A DNA stretch of 36,516 nucleotides from a virus. The notes under the pieces were generated by a model that was not told the origin of the DNA, searched no databases, and saw nothing but the letters and a program-made list of their open reading frames with translations. The DNA lies in the IMG/VR virus record IMGVR_UViG_3300023171_000030, positions 1-36,516 of that record; one strand, given 5' to 3'. How positions within the stretch are numbered: position 1 is the stretch's first letter; each line of letters opens with the position of its first letter. Positions 14,551 through 21,736 of the stretch are shown here, piece after piece. Made by a program: the position numbers and the translations under genes.

Positions 14551-15462
14551 ATGGAACAATTACCTTGGTTTAAGTTCACTCCTAAAGACTGGATGATGGG
14601 TAAAATACAAAAATGCCCAGAAGTTACACAAGCTAGATTTATGAGATTGAATTCTGTTTATTGGAATAAAAAGTGTGTTCTTTCGTATAATGATGCTGAA
14701 ATTGAAATTGATAAAGAGCATTTAGACTGTTTGATTTCAAAAAGAGTTATAAAATGTTTTAATGATTTTATTGTAATAGATTTTTTAAACGAACAATTAG
14801 ACGATATTCAGAACGATAGCACTGACAAAAGTAGATCTGGGGAAATAGGCAACTTAAAACGTTGGCATCCCTTAATTCACGAGAGATATATGAAAAGAGA
14901 AATAACTTTAGATCAAGCTTTATCTATCGCATACCCATCGCACCCCGATCGCACCCCGATCGCACAGGTATCGCAAAACATCGCAGATATAGATATAGAC
15001 AAAGAAGTAGATAAGACAAAGAATAAGAATCTTAATACTATACTAAATAATTCTCTTTTGTCCGAAATTAAAATTTCTGACGATAAGTTGTTTTTTATTA
15101 TCAATGATTTAAAAATTGATGCTGACGAAAAGTTAATTTCTTATTTCGATATAGCCAGGAATTTTCAATTACTTTTTATTAAAAATCTAAAAGAAAAAGA
15201 ATCGCCTTTTGCTGTACAGGAAAAAGCTACTTATAAAAATTATATTCCTTCAATTCGGATAATGATTGAAAAAGAAAACGTAACTATAGAAAATCTTAGA
15301 GATGCATATAATTTCCTTAACAGCAAAGAAGGAGATTTTTGGAAGCCAAACATTTTATCTACTTCAAAACTAAGAGAACAGATATCGCAACTATTAATTC
15401 GAAAAAAAACAATACATAATGGATCAAAACCAGAAACCGCTAACAGAACAAGAAACCGATAA
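14551..15462 (+). CDS. Phage replication initiator (O/DnaD-like) carrying iterons
   Basis: 303 residues. The N-terminal domain (1-110) begins LPWFKFTPKDWMMGKIQKCP, as in phage replication proteins with a DUF1376/winged-helix-like front part. A hydrophilic linker at about 115-165 separates it from a helical C-terminal domain that ends with SKEGDFWKPNILSTSKLREQ, the closing segment of many O/DnaD-like initiators that contact the helicase loader. Six ATCGCA repeats lie inside the gene at codons 126-145, in the linker, as in lambda O where the origin is within the initiator gene. It overlaps the DnaC-like loader gene by 44 nt. Confidence 0.8.
   Translation: MEQLPWFKFTPKDWMMGKIQKCPEVTQARFMRLNSVYWNKKCVLSYNDAEIEIDKEHLDCLISKRVIKCFNDFIVIDFLNEQLDDIQNDSTDKSRSGEIGNLKRWHPLIHERYMKREITLDQALSIAYPSHPDRTPIAQVSQNIADIDIDKEVDKTKNKNLNTILNNSLLSEIKISDDKLFFIINDLKIDADEKLISYFDIARNFQLLFIKNLKEKESPFAVQEKATYKNYIPSIRIMIEKENVTIENLRDAYNFLNSKEGDFWKPNILSTSKLREQISQLLIRKKTIHNGSKPETANRTRNR
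14926..14985 (+). repeat. Iteron array: six ATCGCA repeats, probable replication origin
   Basis: ATCGCA occurs at 14926, 14937, 14948, 14959, 14970 and 14980, i.e. spacing 11, 11, 11, 11 and 10 bp, one helical turn each. Repeats 3 and 4 share the full 11-mer ATCGCACCCCG. AT-rich DNA with GATATA repeats follows immediately (14985-15070), which can serve as an unwinding element. The array sits in the linker-coding part of the initiator gene. No CRISPR-like spacers. Confidence 0.82.
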
Positions 15463-16312
15463 AAGTTTGCCGGTAAATAAAATTGATTTAGATTTTGGCT
15501 TCAACAGATATAATTTTCTAAAATCACTAAATCAAGATGATTTGTCTGAATTAGAAATTAATCAAATGAAAGATTTTGAAGAAATTCATTTTCAGTCAGA
15601 AGAGCAAAAAGAGAATCAAAAAATATATTGGCAGAAAGTTAGAGAATCAGTTGTAGAAGTTGAAAAAACATTTACAAAAAAAGAACTCTGGAATACTTTT
15701 CTTAAAACATTTAAGGAATTGCATGGAAAAGAATTTATTTATGATGGTGAAATTTTAGAAAACATCAAGCCTATAATGTACTATTTCTTAAAAGATGAAA
15801 ATTTCTTTTTCTGCAAAAACTTGTCAGGATTATCAGAACCAAGTTTTGATAAAGGCATATTACTTATTGGGAATTTCGGAAATGGAAAAACCGCTGTAAT
15901 GGCTACTTTTGAGAAAATATTTAAAGGCGTTAAATCTAAAACATTCAAAGGATATTCTACAAATGAAGTTGTAAACCTTTTCGAGAAAATAAATCCCGCT
16001 TCAAATGAGCAAGTAATTACAAGGCCGGAATTTGATAAAATGATGAATACAGGGAAACGTTATTTCGATGATATTAAAACTGAGCGCCATGCTTCAAACT
16101 TTGGCAAAATGAATTTAATGAAGGATATTCTTGAAGTCAGAGAAAAAAACAATCTGCTCACCCATGGTAGTTGCAATTTTAAAGACGGATGTGAAAATGA
16201 TATTCCGGCTGCTCTTGATGAATTTGAAGAAAAGTATGGAAGTAGGCTTTATGATCGTATTTTTAAAATGTTTAATATAATTGAGTTTAAAGGAAAAAGC
16301 TTTAGGCGTTAA
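15419..16312 (+). CDS. DnaC-like helicase loader (AAA+ ATPase)
   Basis: 297 residues. The AAA+ core is clear: Walker A GNFGNGKT at 151-158 within LLIGNFGNGKTAVMATFEKI, Walker B RYFDDI at 214-219, a sensor-1-like LLTHGSCNF near 247, and the closing YGSRLYDRIFKMFNIIEFKG that carries the arginine-finger region of DnaC/IstB-type proteins. The 130-residue N-terminal part would bind helicase or initiator. It overlaps the initiator gene by 44 nt, the usual O-P type pairing. It should load the host replicative helicase, since no phage helicase is visible in the window. Confidence 0.85.
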   Translation: MDQNQKPLTEQETDKSLPVNKIDLDFGFNRYNFLKSLNQDDLSELEINQMKDFEEIHFQSEEQKENQKIYWQKVRESVVEVEKTFTKKELWNTFLKTFKELHGKEFIYDGEILENIKPIMYYFLKDENFFFCKNLSGLSEPSFDKGILLIGNFGNGKTAVMATFEKIFKGVKSKTFKGYSTNEVVNLFEKINPASNEQVITRPEFDKMMNTGKRYFDDIKTERHASNFGKMNLMKDILEVREKNNLLTHGSCNFKDGCENDIPAALDEFEEKYGSRLYDRIFKMFNIIEFKGKSFRR

Positions 16313-16324
16313 AAATAAATAGCC

Positions 16325-16543
16325 ATGACAGTACAAAGCGCCATAGCCCGACTGGAGAAGATCAGAGGGATTGCCCATCAAGATCTTTCCATTTTTCAAG
16401 AAACTCCGATCAGAGATATTTTGAAGCACCGAAAACAAGCTGCGGTCTTAATTGACAAGGGCGCAGATTATCACCAAGAAGAAGCTCTTATGAGTATTAT
16501 TGAACATTGTGAAGTAACTATTAAAAAATATTTATACCTATGA
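16325..16543 (+). CDS. Hypothetical small helical protein
   Basis: 72 residues, helical, with an ATGA overlap to the next gene. Segments include ARLEKIRGIAHQDLSIFQET and EEALMSIIEHCEVTIKKYL. No domain recognised. Confidence 0.6.
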   Translation: MTVQSAIARLEKIRGIAHQDLSIFQETPIRDILKHRKQAAVLIDKGADYHQEEALMSIIEHCEVTIKKYLYL

Positions 16544-16992
16544 AATTAATATCAATGACCAAATTTGTTTTGCAAGACATCCAAGATTCTTTAGATAAGG
16601 ATGCTGCGGATATTCACAGAGATTATGCTAGATTTCTAGACCAACCTTTAACTTTAGGAATGTTTGTTCCTTGTAAAAAAGTTAATGGTGTTTGGGTTGT
16701 TTTGGAAAAACCCGAATGTAGTTTAGGGAACAAATGCGCAAGCCCTCCATGTGTAGAATACCAAGAAGCAAAATACAGAGTTTTGTTTGAGGGGTTTGAG
16801 ATAAAAGACCACAAAAATCATAAAACGATTAAATTAAAAGACGCTGATTTCAATGTTTTTTGGAATAAAGGATGTGAATTAGGATGGTATTTGTCAATAG
16901 GAATCAAAACCATCGAAGACATTTCAAAATATAATTTACAACTTACCGAAACCGCACAAAAACAAATCGGATATGAACAAGTACTATTTTGA
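16540..16992 (+). CDS. Conserved phage hypothetical protein
   Basis: 150 residues. The centre contains three cysteines (CSLGNKCASPPCVEYQEAKY) and aromatic segments (LFEGFEIKDHKNHKTIKLK), a layout I recall from Bacteroidota phage proteins of unknown function. The N-terminal part is helical (FVLQDIQDSLDKDAADIHRD). Overlaps its upstream neighbour by 4 nt and the next gene by 20 nt. Confidence 0.65.
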   Translation: MKLISMTKFVLQDIQDSLDKDAADIHRDYARFLDQPLTLGMFVPCKKVNGVWVVLEKPECSLGNKCASPPCVEYQEAKYRVLFEGFEIKDHKNHKTIKLKDADFNVFWNKGCELGWYLSIGIKTIEDISKYNLQLTETAQKQIGYEQVLF

Positions 16993-17143
16993 ATACTGGT
17001 ATAGGCACGGAAAAGAAGAGCAAGATTTTGACACTGCCGAAATAGAAGATAAAACAGAATCAGGAGCCTATCTTCAAGTAAAGGAAATACGAAAGTGGGT
17101 ATTCGGGATAAAATTAATTAGTATTAACGATGTCCCTGTATAA
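16973..17143 (+). CDS. Hypothetical small protein (56 aa)
   Basis: ATG 16973 lies inside the end of the preceding gene (20-nt overlap). The product has 56 residues, beginning MNKYYFEYWYRHGKEEQDFD and ending INDVPV at TAA 17141-17143, with 14 nt overlapping the HNH gene. Aromatic N-terminus and a YLQVKEIRKWVFG strand-helix. It fills an otherwise empty 137-nt interval, which supports it. Function unknown. Confidence 0.55.
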   Translation: MNKYYFEYWYRHGKEEQDFDTAEIEDKTESGAYLQVKEIRKWVFGIKLISINDVPV

Positions 17144-17648
17144 TAGAAATCAACAACGAATCGCTATGGAAGATAAATTTAAACTTTGGCTACAGCAAAA
17201 CGGAGCAGAAATTCTTCCCTGTACAAACGAATTTGAATTGATTCGTTTCGAGGGATCGGAAACCGGTGTAAAATACAAATCGGGTAAGTATTCCAATCCC
17301 TATGCCCAAAATGCTTTTATTTGTTTTACAACCGGTAAGAAATGGGATGGAAGACCTTTAAATGTTGGCAGGAAAGCTAATTATAAGAAAGAAAAAGAAG
17401 CTTTGGTTAAAAGAGATGGGTGCCATTGTTTTTATTGCGGTAAACCGTTGTTGGATGATATTACACTAGAGCATTTAATATCTCTTACTTCTGGAGGATT
17501 GAATAATTTATCAAATATGGTTTTAGCCCACGAAGATTGTAATAACTTTATGGGGCATAAGCCTTTAAATGAAAAAGTAAATTATGCTTTAAGAATGAGA
17601 ATGGAAAATTTAAAAAATAGTATTAACGGAATAAATGTAGAGCCATGA
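17130..17648 (+). CDS. HNH endonuclease
   Basis: 172 residues. Treble-clef zinc and HNH elements are visible: Cys100 and Cys103 (CFYC), Glu114-His115 in TLEHLISLTSGG, Asn129 in LSNMVLAHEDCNNF and Cys137, the second CxxC replaced by a single Cys/His arrangement. The final HKPLNEKVNYALRMRMENL is helical. Small free-standing HNH proteins in phages can be homing nucleases or take part in DNA packaging or recombination. Nothing here decides which. It ends in an ATGA overlap with the next gene. Confidence 0.8.
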   Translation: MSLYNRNQQRIAMEDKFKLWLQQNGAEILPCTNEFELIRFEGSETGVKYKSGKYSNPYAQNAFICFTTGKKWDGRPLNVGRKANYKKEKEALVKRDGCHCFYCGKPLLDDITLEHLISLTSGGLNNLSNMVLAHEDCNNFMGHKPLNEKVNYALRMRMENLKNSINGINVEP

Positions 17649-18073
17649 TTAATAAAAAGAAATTAAGCGAAATGTCAGAAAGAGATGCGTGGGAAATATT
17701 TAGAATTCATGCGGATGATGGATATTTTAAATTCCCTTTTTATCATGCTACCCAAGATAATGGATGGAGAACAACAAATAGTTTTCAATGCCATATTTTA
17801 GAAGCTAATAAGGAAAAGTTATTTGAATTGTTTGATATTGACGAAGAGTTTTATTCTAAAATAGAAAACCCAATGATTGTTGTTTCACGTGATGCAACTT
17901 TATCTGATGGAACTTTTATTAAAGACGCGAGTTCTGATAAATTAAAACAATTCCTTAGAAAAACTTACGGTTATAAAAATTCAGAATTAAAAAGAGGAAA
18001 ATCAAATGCTATATTACTTGAAAAAGGAATAGTCTTTACTCAGCATTTTAAACCTAAATATAAATTATCATGA
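17645..18073 (+). CDS. Hypothetical protein
   Basis: 142 residues, soluble. Segments: ERDAWEIFRIHADDGYFKFP, then a middle helix with LFELFDIDEEFY and a basic C-terminal portion ending KPKYKLS. It overlaps the HNH gene by 4 nt and the KOW-like gene by 4 nt, so it is part of a tight cluster. No domain recognised. Confidence 0.6.
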   Translation: MINKKKLSEMSERDAWEIFRIHADDGYFKFPFYHATQDNGWRTTNSFQCHILEANKEKLFELFDIDEEFYSKIENPMIVVSRDATLSDGTFIKDASSDKLKQFLRKTYGYKNSELKRGKSNAILLEKGIVFTQHFKPKYKLS

Positions 18074-18243
18074 AAGTAGGACATCGAGTAAGACTAATCG
18101 GAACTTACACAGAAGATAAATACAATCCAAAAGACATTGAAGGAACTATAGTTTCAATTACTGGAGATTACAATCCAATTCTTGTGCTTTGGGACAACGG
18201 AATACGAAATAGCTATGTAGCTAAAAGCCTTGAATTAGTATGA
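18070..18243 (+). CDS. Small DUF4314/SH3-like protein (57 aa)
   Basis: ATG 18070, 57 residues, flanked on both sides by 4-nt overlaps. The sequence pattern GHRVRLIGTYTED, DIEGTIVSITGDY and LVLWDNGIRNSYV is that of the small SH3-like barrel seen in DUF4314 proteins and similar phage genes. Such barrels often contact nucleic acid. A function for this copy is not known. Confidence 0.65.
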   Translation: MKVGHRVRLIGTYTEDKYNPKDIEGTIVSITGDYNPILVLWDNGIRNSYVAKSLELV

Positions 18244-18632
18244 AAGCAGATAAACTAGAATTAAAACATATTGCTGGGTATCTACCTTATGGACTCAAAA
18301 TGATGTCGCAGAATGATTTTGTATCTCCTTTAATTAGGGATTTAAGAGTTGATGGATTTCAATTTATGATTGATACGCGTAAACCAATACTGCGCCCAAT
18401 TTCTGACCTCATAAAAGAAATTGAGGTTAATGGATATAAATTTATACCAATGCACTTTTGGGACGACAAAAAAAGAATAGAATTGCTTCAAAATTGTTCA
18501 ACAGATTATACTTATTGCGAATATTTAGAACACTTTATATTCGAAGAACTTTACAAGTGGTATTTTGATGTTCATGGATTAATTCCTGCCGGTTTAGCAA
18601 TCGATATTAATTCATTAAATAAAAATGCCTAG
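18240..18632 (+). CDS. Conserved Bacteroidota phage hypothetical protein
   Basis: 130 residues. The pattern LKHIAGYLPYGLKMMSQ, then ILRPISDLIKEIEVNGYKFI and a C-terminal FDVHGLIPAGLAIDINSL occurs in many Bacteroidota phages and prophages as far as I recall. Function unknown. Overlaps the next gene by 8 nt. Confidence 0.75.
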   Translation: MKADKLELKHIAGYLPYGLKMMSQNDFVSPLIRDLRVDGFQFMIDTRKPILRPISDLIKEIEVNGYKFIPMHFWDDKKRIELLQNCSTDYTYCEYLEHFIFEELYKWYFDVHGLIPAGLAIDINSLNKNA

Positions 18633-19023
18633 GTGCTTATCGTGTAATCAGAAATTCGTTCCAAAAGTTTTTTTACAAAAATTCTGTGAGGATCAAGAAT
18701 GTATTTCTGCTAAATTAGAATATCAGGCAAATAAAATATCCGGAACTAAGAAGCCACAAAAGGCAATAAAAAAGGTTTCGGAAAAACGTTCTATAGAAAA
18801 CCTGCAGTATTCCGCAGACCGAATAGTTTTTCTTGGAAAGCCGGAAAACAAGATTTGCCCGATAACAAAAAAACCGACTGTAGAGGTTCATCACACTTAT
18901 TCAGGTAAAGATAGAGCAAAATATTATTTGGATTCATCTACATGGCTTGCTGTAAGCCGAGAGGGTCATAACTGGATTCATTCCCATCCGAAAGAAGCCA
19001 GAGAGTTAGGTTATTTAAAATAA
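18625..19023 (+). CDS. Zinc-finger HNH-like protein (NinG-like)
   Basis: 132 residues. The N-terminus has a zinc-binding pattern (Cys4, Cys7, Cys21, Cys26: CLSCNQKF and FCEDQEC). The C-terminal domain has CPITKKPTVEVHHTYSGKDR, then WLAVSREGHNWIHSHPKEAR, resembling the HNH-type core of recombination endonucleases and of a phage protein widespread in Bacteroidota. The paired HH and later HNxxH could form the active site. It may cut branched DNA, but that role is inferred from the neighbouring RusA-like and HNH genes. Confidence 0.65.
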   Translation: MPRCLSCNQKFVPKVFLQKFCEDQECISAKLEYQANKISGTKKPQKAIKKVSEKRSIENLQYSADRIVFLGKPENKICPITKKPTVEVHHTYSGKDRAKYYLDSSTWLAVSREGHNWIHSHPKEARELGYLK

Positions 19024-19035
19024 ACACATAAAAAT

Positions 19036-19527
19036 ATGTCAGAAATAAAATTAACAATTCCATTATTGACTCACGTTCGAAAAACGAACAACAAAATTAA
19101 AGCCGACAAGTACATGAAGATAAACAACCAGGCTATTTACGATGGGAGTTTGAATCATTTCTCACGCGCAATTGTTGTGAATCATCTACATGAGCATTTC
19201 TCAGATAATATTGATCCCGAATTTAAAGGATTAAATATTTCCTCGAATAACATTTCGCTTCTATATGAATTTCATACCGTTTTAAATCATGGAGATGTTC
19301 GACGCTTGAAAACCGGAATATCTTGGAACCCACCAAAGAAAGATTACTCTCCGTCTTGGGATTTAGATAATCTGGCTGATTTATGGACTAAAATAGGAAA
19401 TGACACCTTAGTTTTAGACAATGTAATAAAACAGGACACTGTTGCGTTTATAAAAGAAAAGACTTGTCGTTTTGTGGAAATAAAGGAATTGTTCGACGCT
19501 AGAATAGAAATAACTATAACTTATTAA
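19036..19527 (+). CDS. RusA-like Holliday-junction resolvase (tentative)
   Basis: 163 residues. Acidic residues are placed as in RusA: Asp109 and Asp111 in SWDLDNLADLWTKIG, then NDTLVLDNVIKQDTVAFI with Asp123, Asp128 and Asp134, followed by a basic strand and the closing RIEITITY. RusA proteins are about 120 residues, so this one has an extra N-terminal part. If correct it would resolve recombination or replication branches from the Rad52/YqaJ pathway. The match is on pattern only and should be treated as tentative. Confidence 0.5.
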   Translation: MSEIKLTIPLLTHVRKTNNKIKADKYMKINNQAIYDGSLNHFSRAIVVNHLHEHFSDNIDPEFKGLNISSNNISLLYEFHTVLNHGDVRRLKTGISWNPPKKDYSPSWDLDNLADLWTKIGNDTLVLDNVIKQDTVAFIKEKTCRFVEIKELFDARIEITITY

Positions 19528-19530
19528 ATC

Positions 19531-19824
19531 ATGGAAAATTTAACTCCAGGTTATCCGTTGCCAAAAACAAACACTCAGGAAAAGTGGAAGAATGTTATTG
19601 ATTTTGAAGAGTTTTATCAAATAAGTAATATTGGAAGATTTAAAATAAAAGAGCGTATTGTTAGTAAAAACAAAATTGGGCAAAGATTAGTTCCAGAAAA
19701 AATAACTACAGGAACTGTAACTGGTGAGATAGGAAATCAATACAAATGTGTTTCTATGTCTAAGAACGGTATTGAAAAAAAACAAAAGACTTCATATATT
19801 AGTTGCCATTCATTTTGTTCCTAA
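19531..19824 (+). CDS. Frameshifted NUMOD4-HNH-AP2 endonuclease, N-terminal fragment
   Basis: 97 residues. The N-terminal part has the NUMOD4 motif (EKWKNVIDFEEFYQISNIG, then GRFKIKERIV), which binds DNA in homing endonucleases. The frame then reads into SYISCHSFCS and stops at 19824. The rest of the enzyme continues in the next frame from the A8 run at 19775-19782, so one base is in excess relative to an intact gene. The two parts should be read as one gene, whether by mutation, assembly error or slippage. Confidence 0.75.
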   Translation: MENLTPGYPLPKTNTQEKWKNVIDFEEFYQISNIGRFKIKERIVSKNKIGQRLVPEKITTGTVTGEIGNQYKCVSMSKNGIEKKQKTSYISCHSFCS

Positions 19825-20116
19825 TCCACATAATCTAAAAATTGTGAATCACATAGACTTAGATAGCTTTAATAATCATTATTCTAATCTGGAATGGGTT
19901 AATACAATGGAAAATGTATGTCATGCTTTAAAGAATAAAAAAATGTCCTCTCCTTATATTGGAGTTATGAAAGTAAAGAAAACTGGTAGATATTCATCCC
20001 GGATTACAAATAATGGAATCAGAATTGTCTTAGGTACTTTTGACGAAGAAATAGACGCTTATAATGCAAGAATAGCGTATCAGGAAAAACATAATATATT
20101 AAATAGATACAAATAA
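19775..20116 (+). CDS. Frameshifted NUMOD4-HNH-AP2 endonuclease, C-terminal fragment
   Basis: Second part of the endonuclease in the +1 frame after the A8 run. It encodes KRLHILVAIHFVPNP, the HNH core VNHIDLDSFNNHYSNLEWV (the NH-ID-D-NN-NLEW pattern) and an AP2-like DNA-binding domain: SPYIGVMKVKKTGRYSSRIT, then GIRIVLGTFDEEIDAYNAR. The frame is open upstream to a GTG at 19748, but those residues are not part of the fold. With seven instead of eight A residues the whole gene would read through as one protein of about 194 residues. It sits directly before the clamp operon. Confidence 0.75.
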   Translation, partial: KKNKRLHILVAIHFVPNPHNLKIVNHIDLDSFNNHYSNLEWVNTMENVCHALKNKKMSSPYIGVMKVKKTGRYSSRITNNGIRIVLGTFDEEIDAYNARIAYQEKHNILNRYK

Positions 20117-20133
20117 CACTTAAATCAAATAAA

Positions 20134-20442
20134 ATGAATCAACAAATTTTTAATGAATTGGAAACGATAAATAAATTGTTCCATTACAAAACGGAAAACA
20201 TTTTAAATTACATCACGAAAAACTTAAATTCAATTTCAAAACTAGAAAGCAGAATAACTGATCTAGATGAAGAGATTGATTCACTTACAGAACAAGTACA
20301 AGATAGACCAAATTGTTTCGAATACCCTGATGGTTTTCAAGATAATATTGTGACCGTTTCTGCTTTGGAAAAAATGTTTGCAAACCTAGACAGAATTCCG
20401 GTGGATAAATTAGATGAATTTGTGGATAAATACGCTGTATAA
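20134..20442 (+). CDS. Coiled-coil hypothetical protein before the clamp gene
   Basis: 102 residues. A central coiled coil (ISKLESRITDLDEEIDSLTE) is followed by a conserved-looking C-terminal part (ALEKMFANLDRIPVDKLDEF). Its stop shares one base with the dnaN start (TAATG at 20440-20444), so the two are translationally coupled. No function recognised; a clamp-related role is only suggested by position. Confidence 0.6.
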   Translation: MNQQIFNELETINKLFHYKTENILNYITKNLNSISKLESRITDLDEEIDSLTEQVQDRPNCFEYPDGFQDNIVTVSALEKMFANLDRIPVDKLDEFVDKYAV

Positions 20443-21521
20443 TGAGTACAATAACCGTAAATAGTATTGATTTATTAAAATCAATCAACGTAGTAGCTCC
20501 TGTTGTAAAAGACAGGACTACTCTTCCGATATTGAGTAATTTGCTGATTAGTGTATCCGGAAACGAACTCAAAATAACGGCCTACAATCAAGAAACTAGA
20601 GCAAGTATAACAATGAAGATAGAAAGCGATGAAGAGTTCTCGTTTTGCGTATCGAAATCACTTCTTCATAGTATTTTGTCTAGTTTGCCAAATGTTGATT
20701 TGTCGATTAGTTTTGCTAAAACCACTTTGAGCATTTCTTCAAAAATAGGAGATTACAGCCTACCTACAGAAGAGGCAGTATTTTTTCCTGAAAGCCCAAA
20801 CTTAGGTGATCTGGATTCATTTAAAGTAGATTCTCAGTTGTTCGTGGACGGAATCCAGAAAGCAATTCCTTATGTAGATTCACTGACAGACAATCTAAAT
20901 CGTATTTTAATAAAATCTGAGGACTCGAAACTAAATATTGCCGGCATGAGCAAGGTTTCCATTTACGAAAAGAAATTCGATTACAATGGAGATGATGTAG
21001 AAATTATGCTTACAACGGAATCTGCCAAATTCATTAGCCAAACCATAAATACTGATTCCGATTTATCTATTAAGTATAATTCTAATTTCTTTTGTGTGTA
21101 TTTCGATAACATAACTATTGAATCTATTCAATTAGCTGTAAAATCGCCTCCTTACGGAAAGCTACTTGATAGTATTAAAGAGGAAAACATTTTAAAAATT
21201 AGTCGCGAATTATTTTTAGGATGCGTGAAAAGATTTTCTGCCGTATCTGATAAGGATAGCAAGTTTTTGGTCATGGAAGTTTCTAAGAAAAAAATTACTT
21301 TGTCTTATGAAAATGACTTTCTAAAACATACCAAAAAAGAGGAAGTAACTGAGTTTGAATACGATGGAATCGAGGTTAGAATCGGGTTAAATATCAATCA
21401 GCTAAGAACTATTTTGAGTACTCTGGAAGAAGATGTGACAATGTATTTTAGCGCACCTGATCGACCTGTCCTATTTGTAGAAACTCATACTAGAATATTG
21501 TTTTCTCCAATGAAAGTTTAA
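20442..21521 (+). CDS. dnaN: DNA polymerase III beta sliding clamp (phage DnaN)
   Basis: 359 residues, close to the usual length of about 370. The N-terminal domain is typical: LLKSINVVAPVVKDRTTLPI, then LSNLLISVSGNELKITAYN, and VSKSLLHSILSSLPN. The second and third domains follow with SLTDNLNRILIKSEDSKLNI and VSKKKITLSYEN, ending in TRILFSPMKV. As a dimeric ring it tethers polymerase to DNA. No polymerase or clamp loader is seen in the window, so host loader and host polymerase are probably used. A protein encoded two genes later carries a clamp-binding-like C-terminus. Confidence 0.9.
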   Translation: MSTITVNSIDLLKSINVVAPVVKDRTTLPILSNLLISVSGNELKITAYNQETRASITMKIESDEEFSFCVSKSLLHSILSSLPNVDLSISFAKTTLSISSKIGDYSLPTEEAVFFPESPNLGDLDSFKVDSQLFVDGIQKAIPYVDSLTDNLNRILIKSEDSKLNIAGMSKVSIYEKKFDYNGDDVEIMLTTESAKFISQTINTDSDLSIKYNSNFFCVYFDNITIESIQLAVKSPPYGKLLDSIKEENILKISRELFLGCVKRFSAVSDKDSKFLVMEVSKKKITLSYENDFLKHTKKEEVTEFEYDGIEVRIGLNINQLRTILSTLEEDVTMYFSAPDRPVLFVETHTRILFSPMKV

Positions 21522-21547
21522 GTGTAAATTATTTATAAGACAAGATT

Positions 21548-21736
21548 ATGGCATTCACAAAAGATATTTTAATAGAAGAAGAAAGTACGAATATAATTGT
21601 AAGTAATGAACTTAAATTTATTCAGATAGTTTTTGAATCAGATCAATTAGACGGAATCATTTCTTTAGATAAAGAAACTGCAATTAAATTTGCTAATGCA
21701 TTATTAAAACAAGCAAAAGCAATAAAACCAAAATAA
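21548..21736 (+). CDS. Small protein related to the gene at 14329
   Basis: 62 residues. ISLDKETAIKFANALLKQAK is similar to IALDKSTAIKFAKTLRTEIN of the 72-residue protein at 14329, so the two are likely paralogs. A short beta-beta-alpha module is suggested. It is coupled to the next gene by TAATG at 21734-21738. Function unknown. Confidence 0.65.
   Translation: MAFTKDILIEEESTNIIVSNELKFIQIVFESDQLDGIISLDKETAIKFANALLKQAKAIKPK

Noticed and set aside
14926-14985. Regular short repeats that could be taken for a CRISPR array
   Set aside because: The repeats are only 6-11 bp at 11-bp spacing, with no spacer of useful length, and they lie in frame inside an initiator gene; iterons explain them better.
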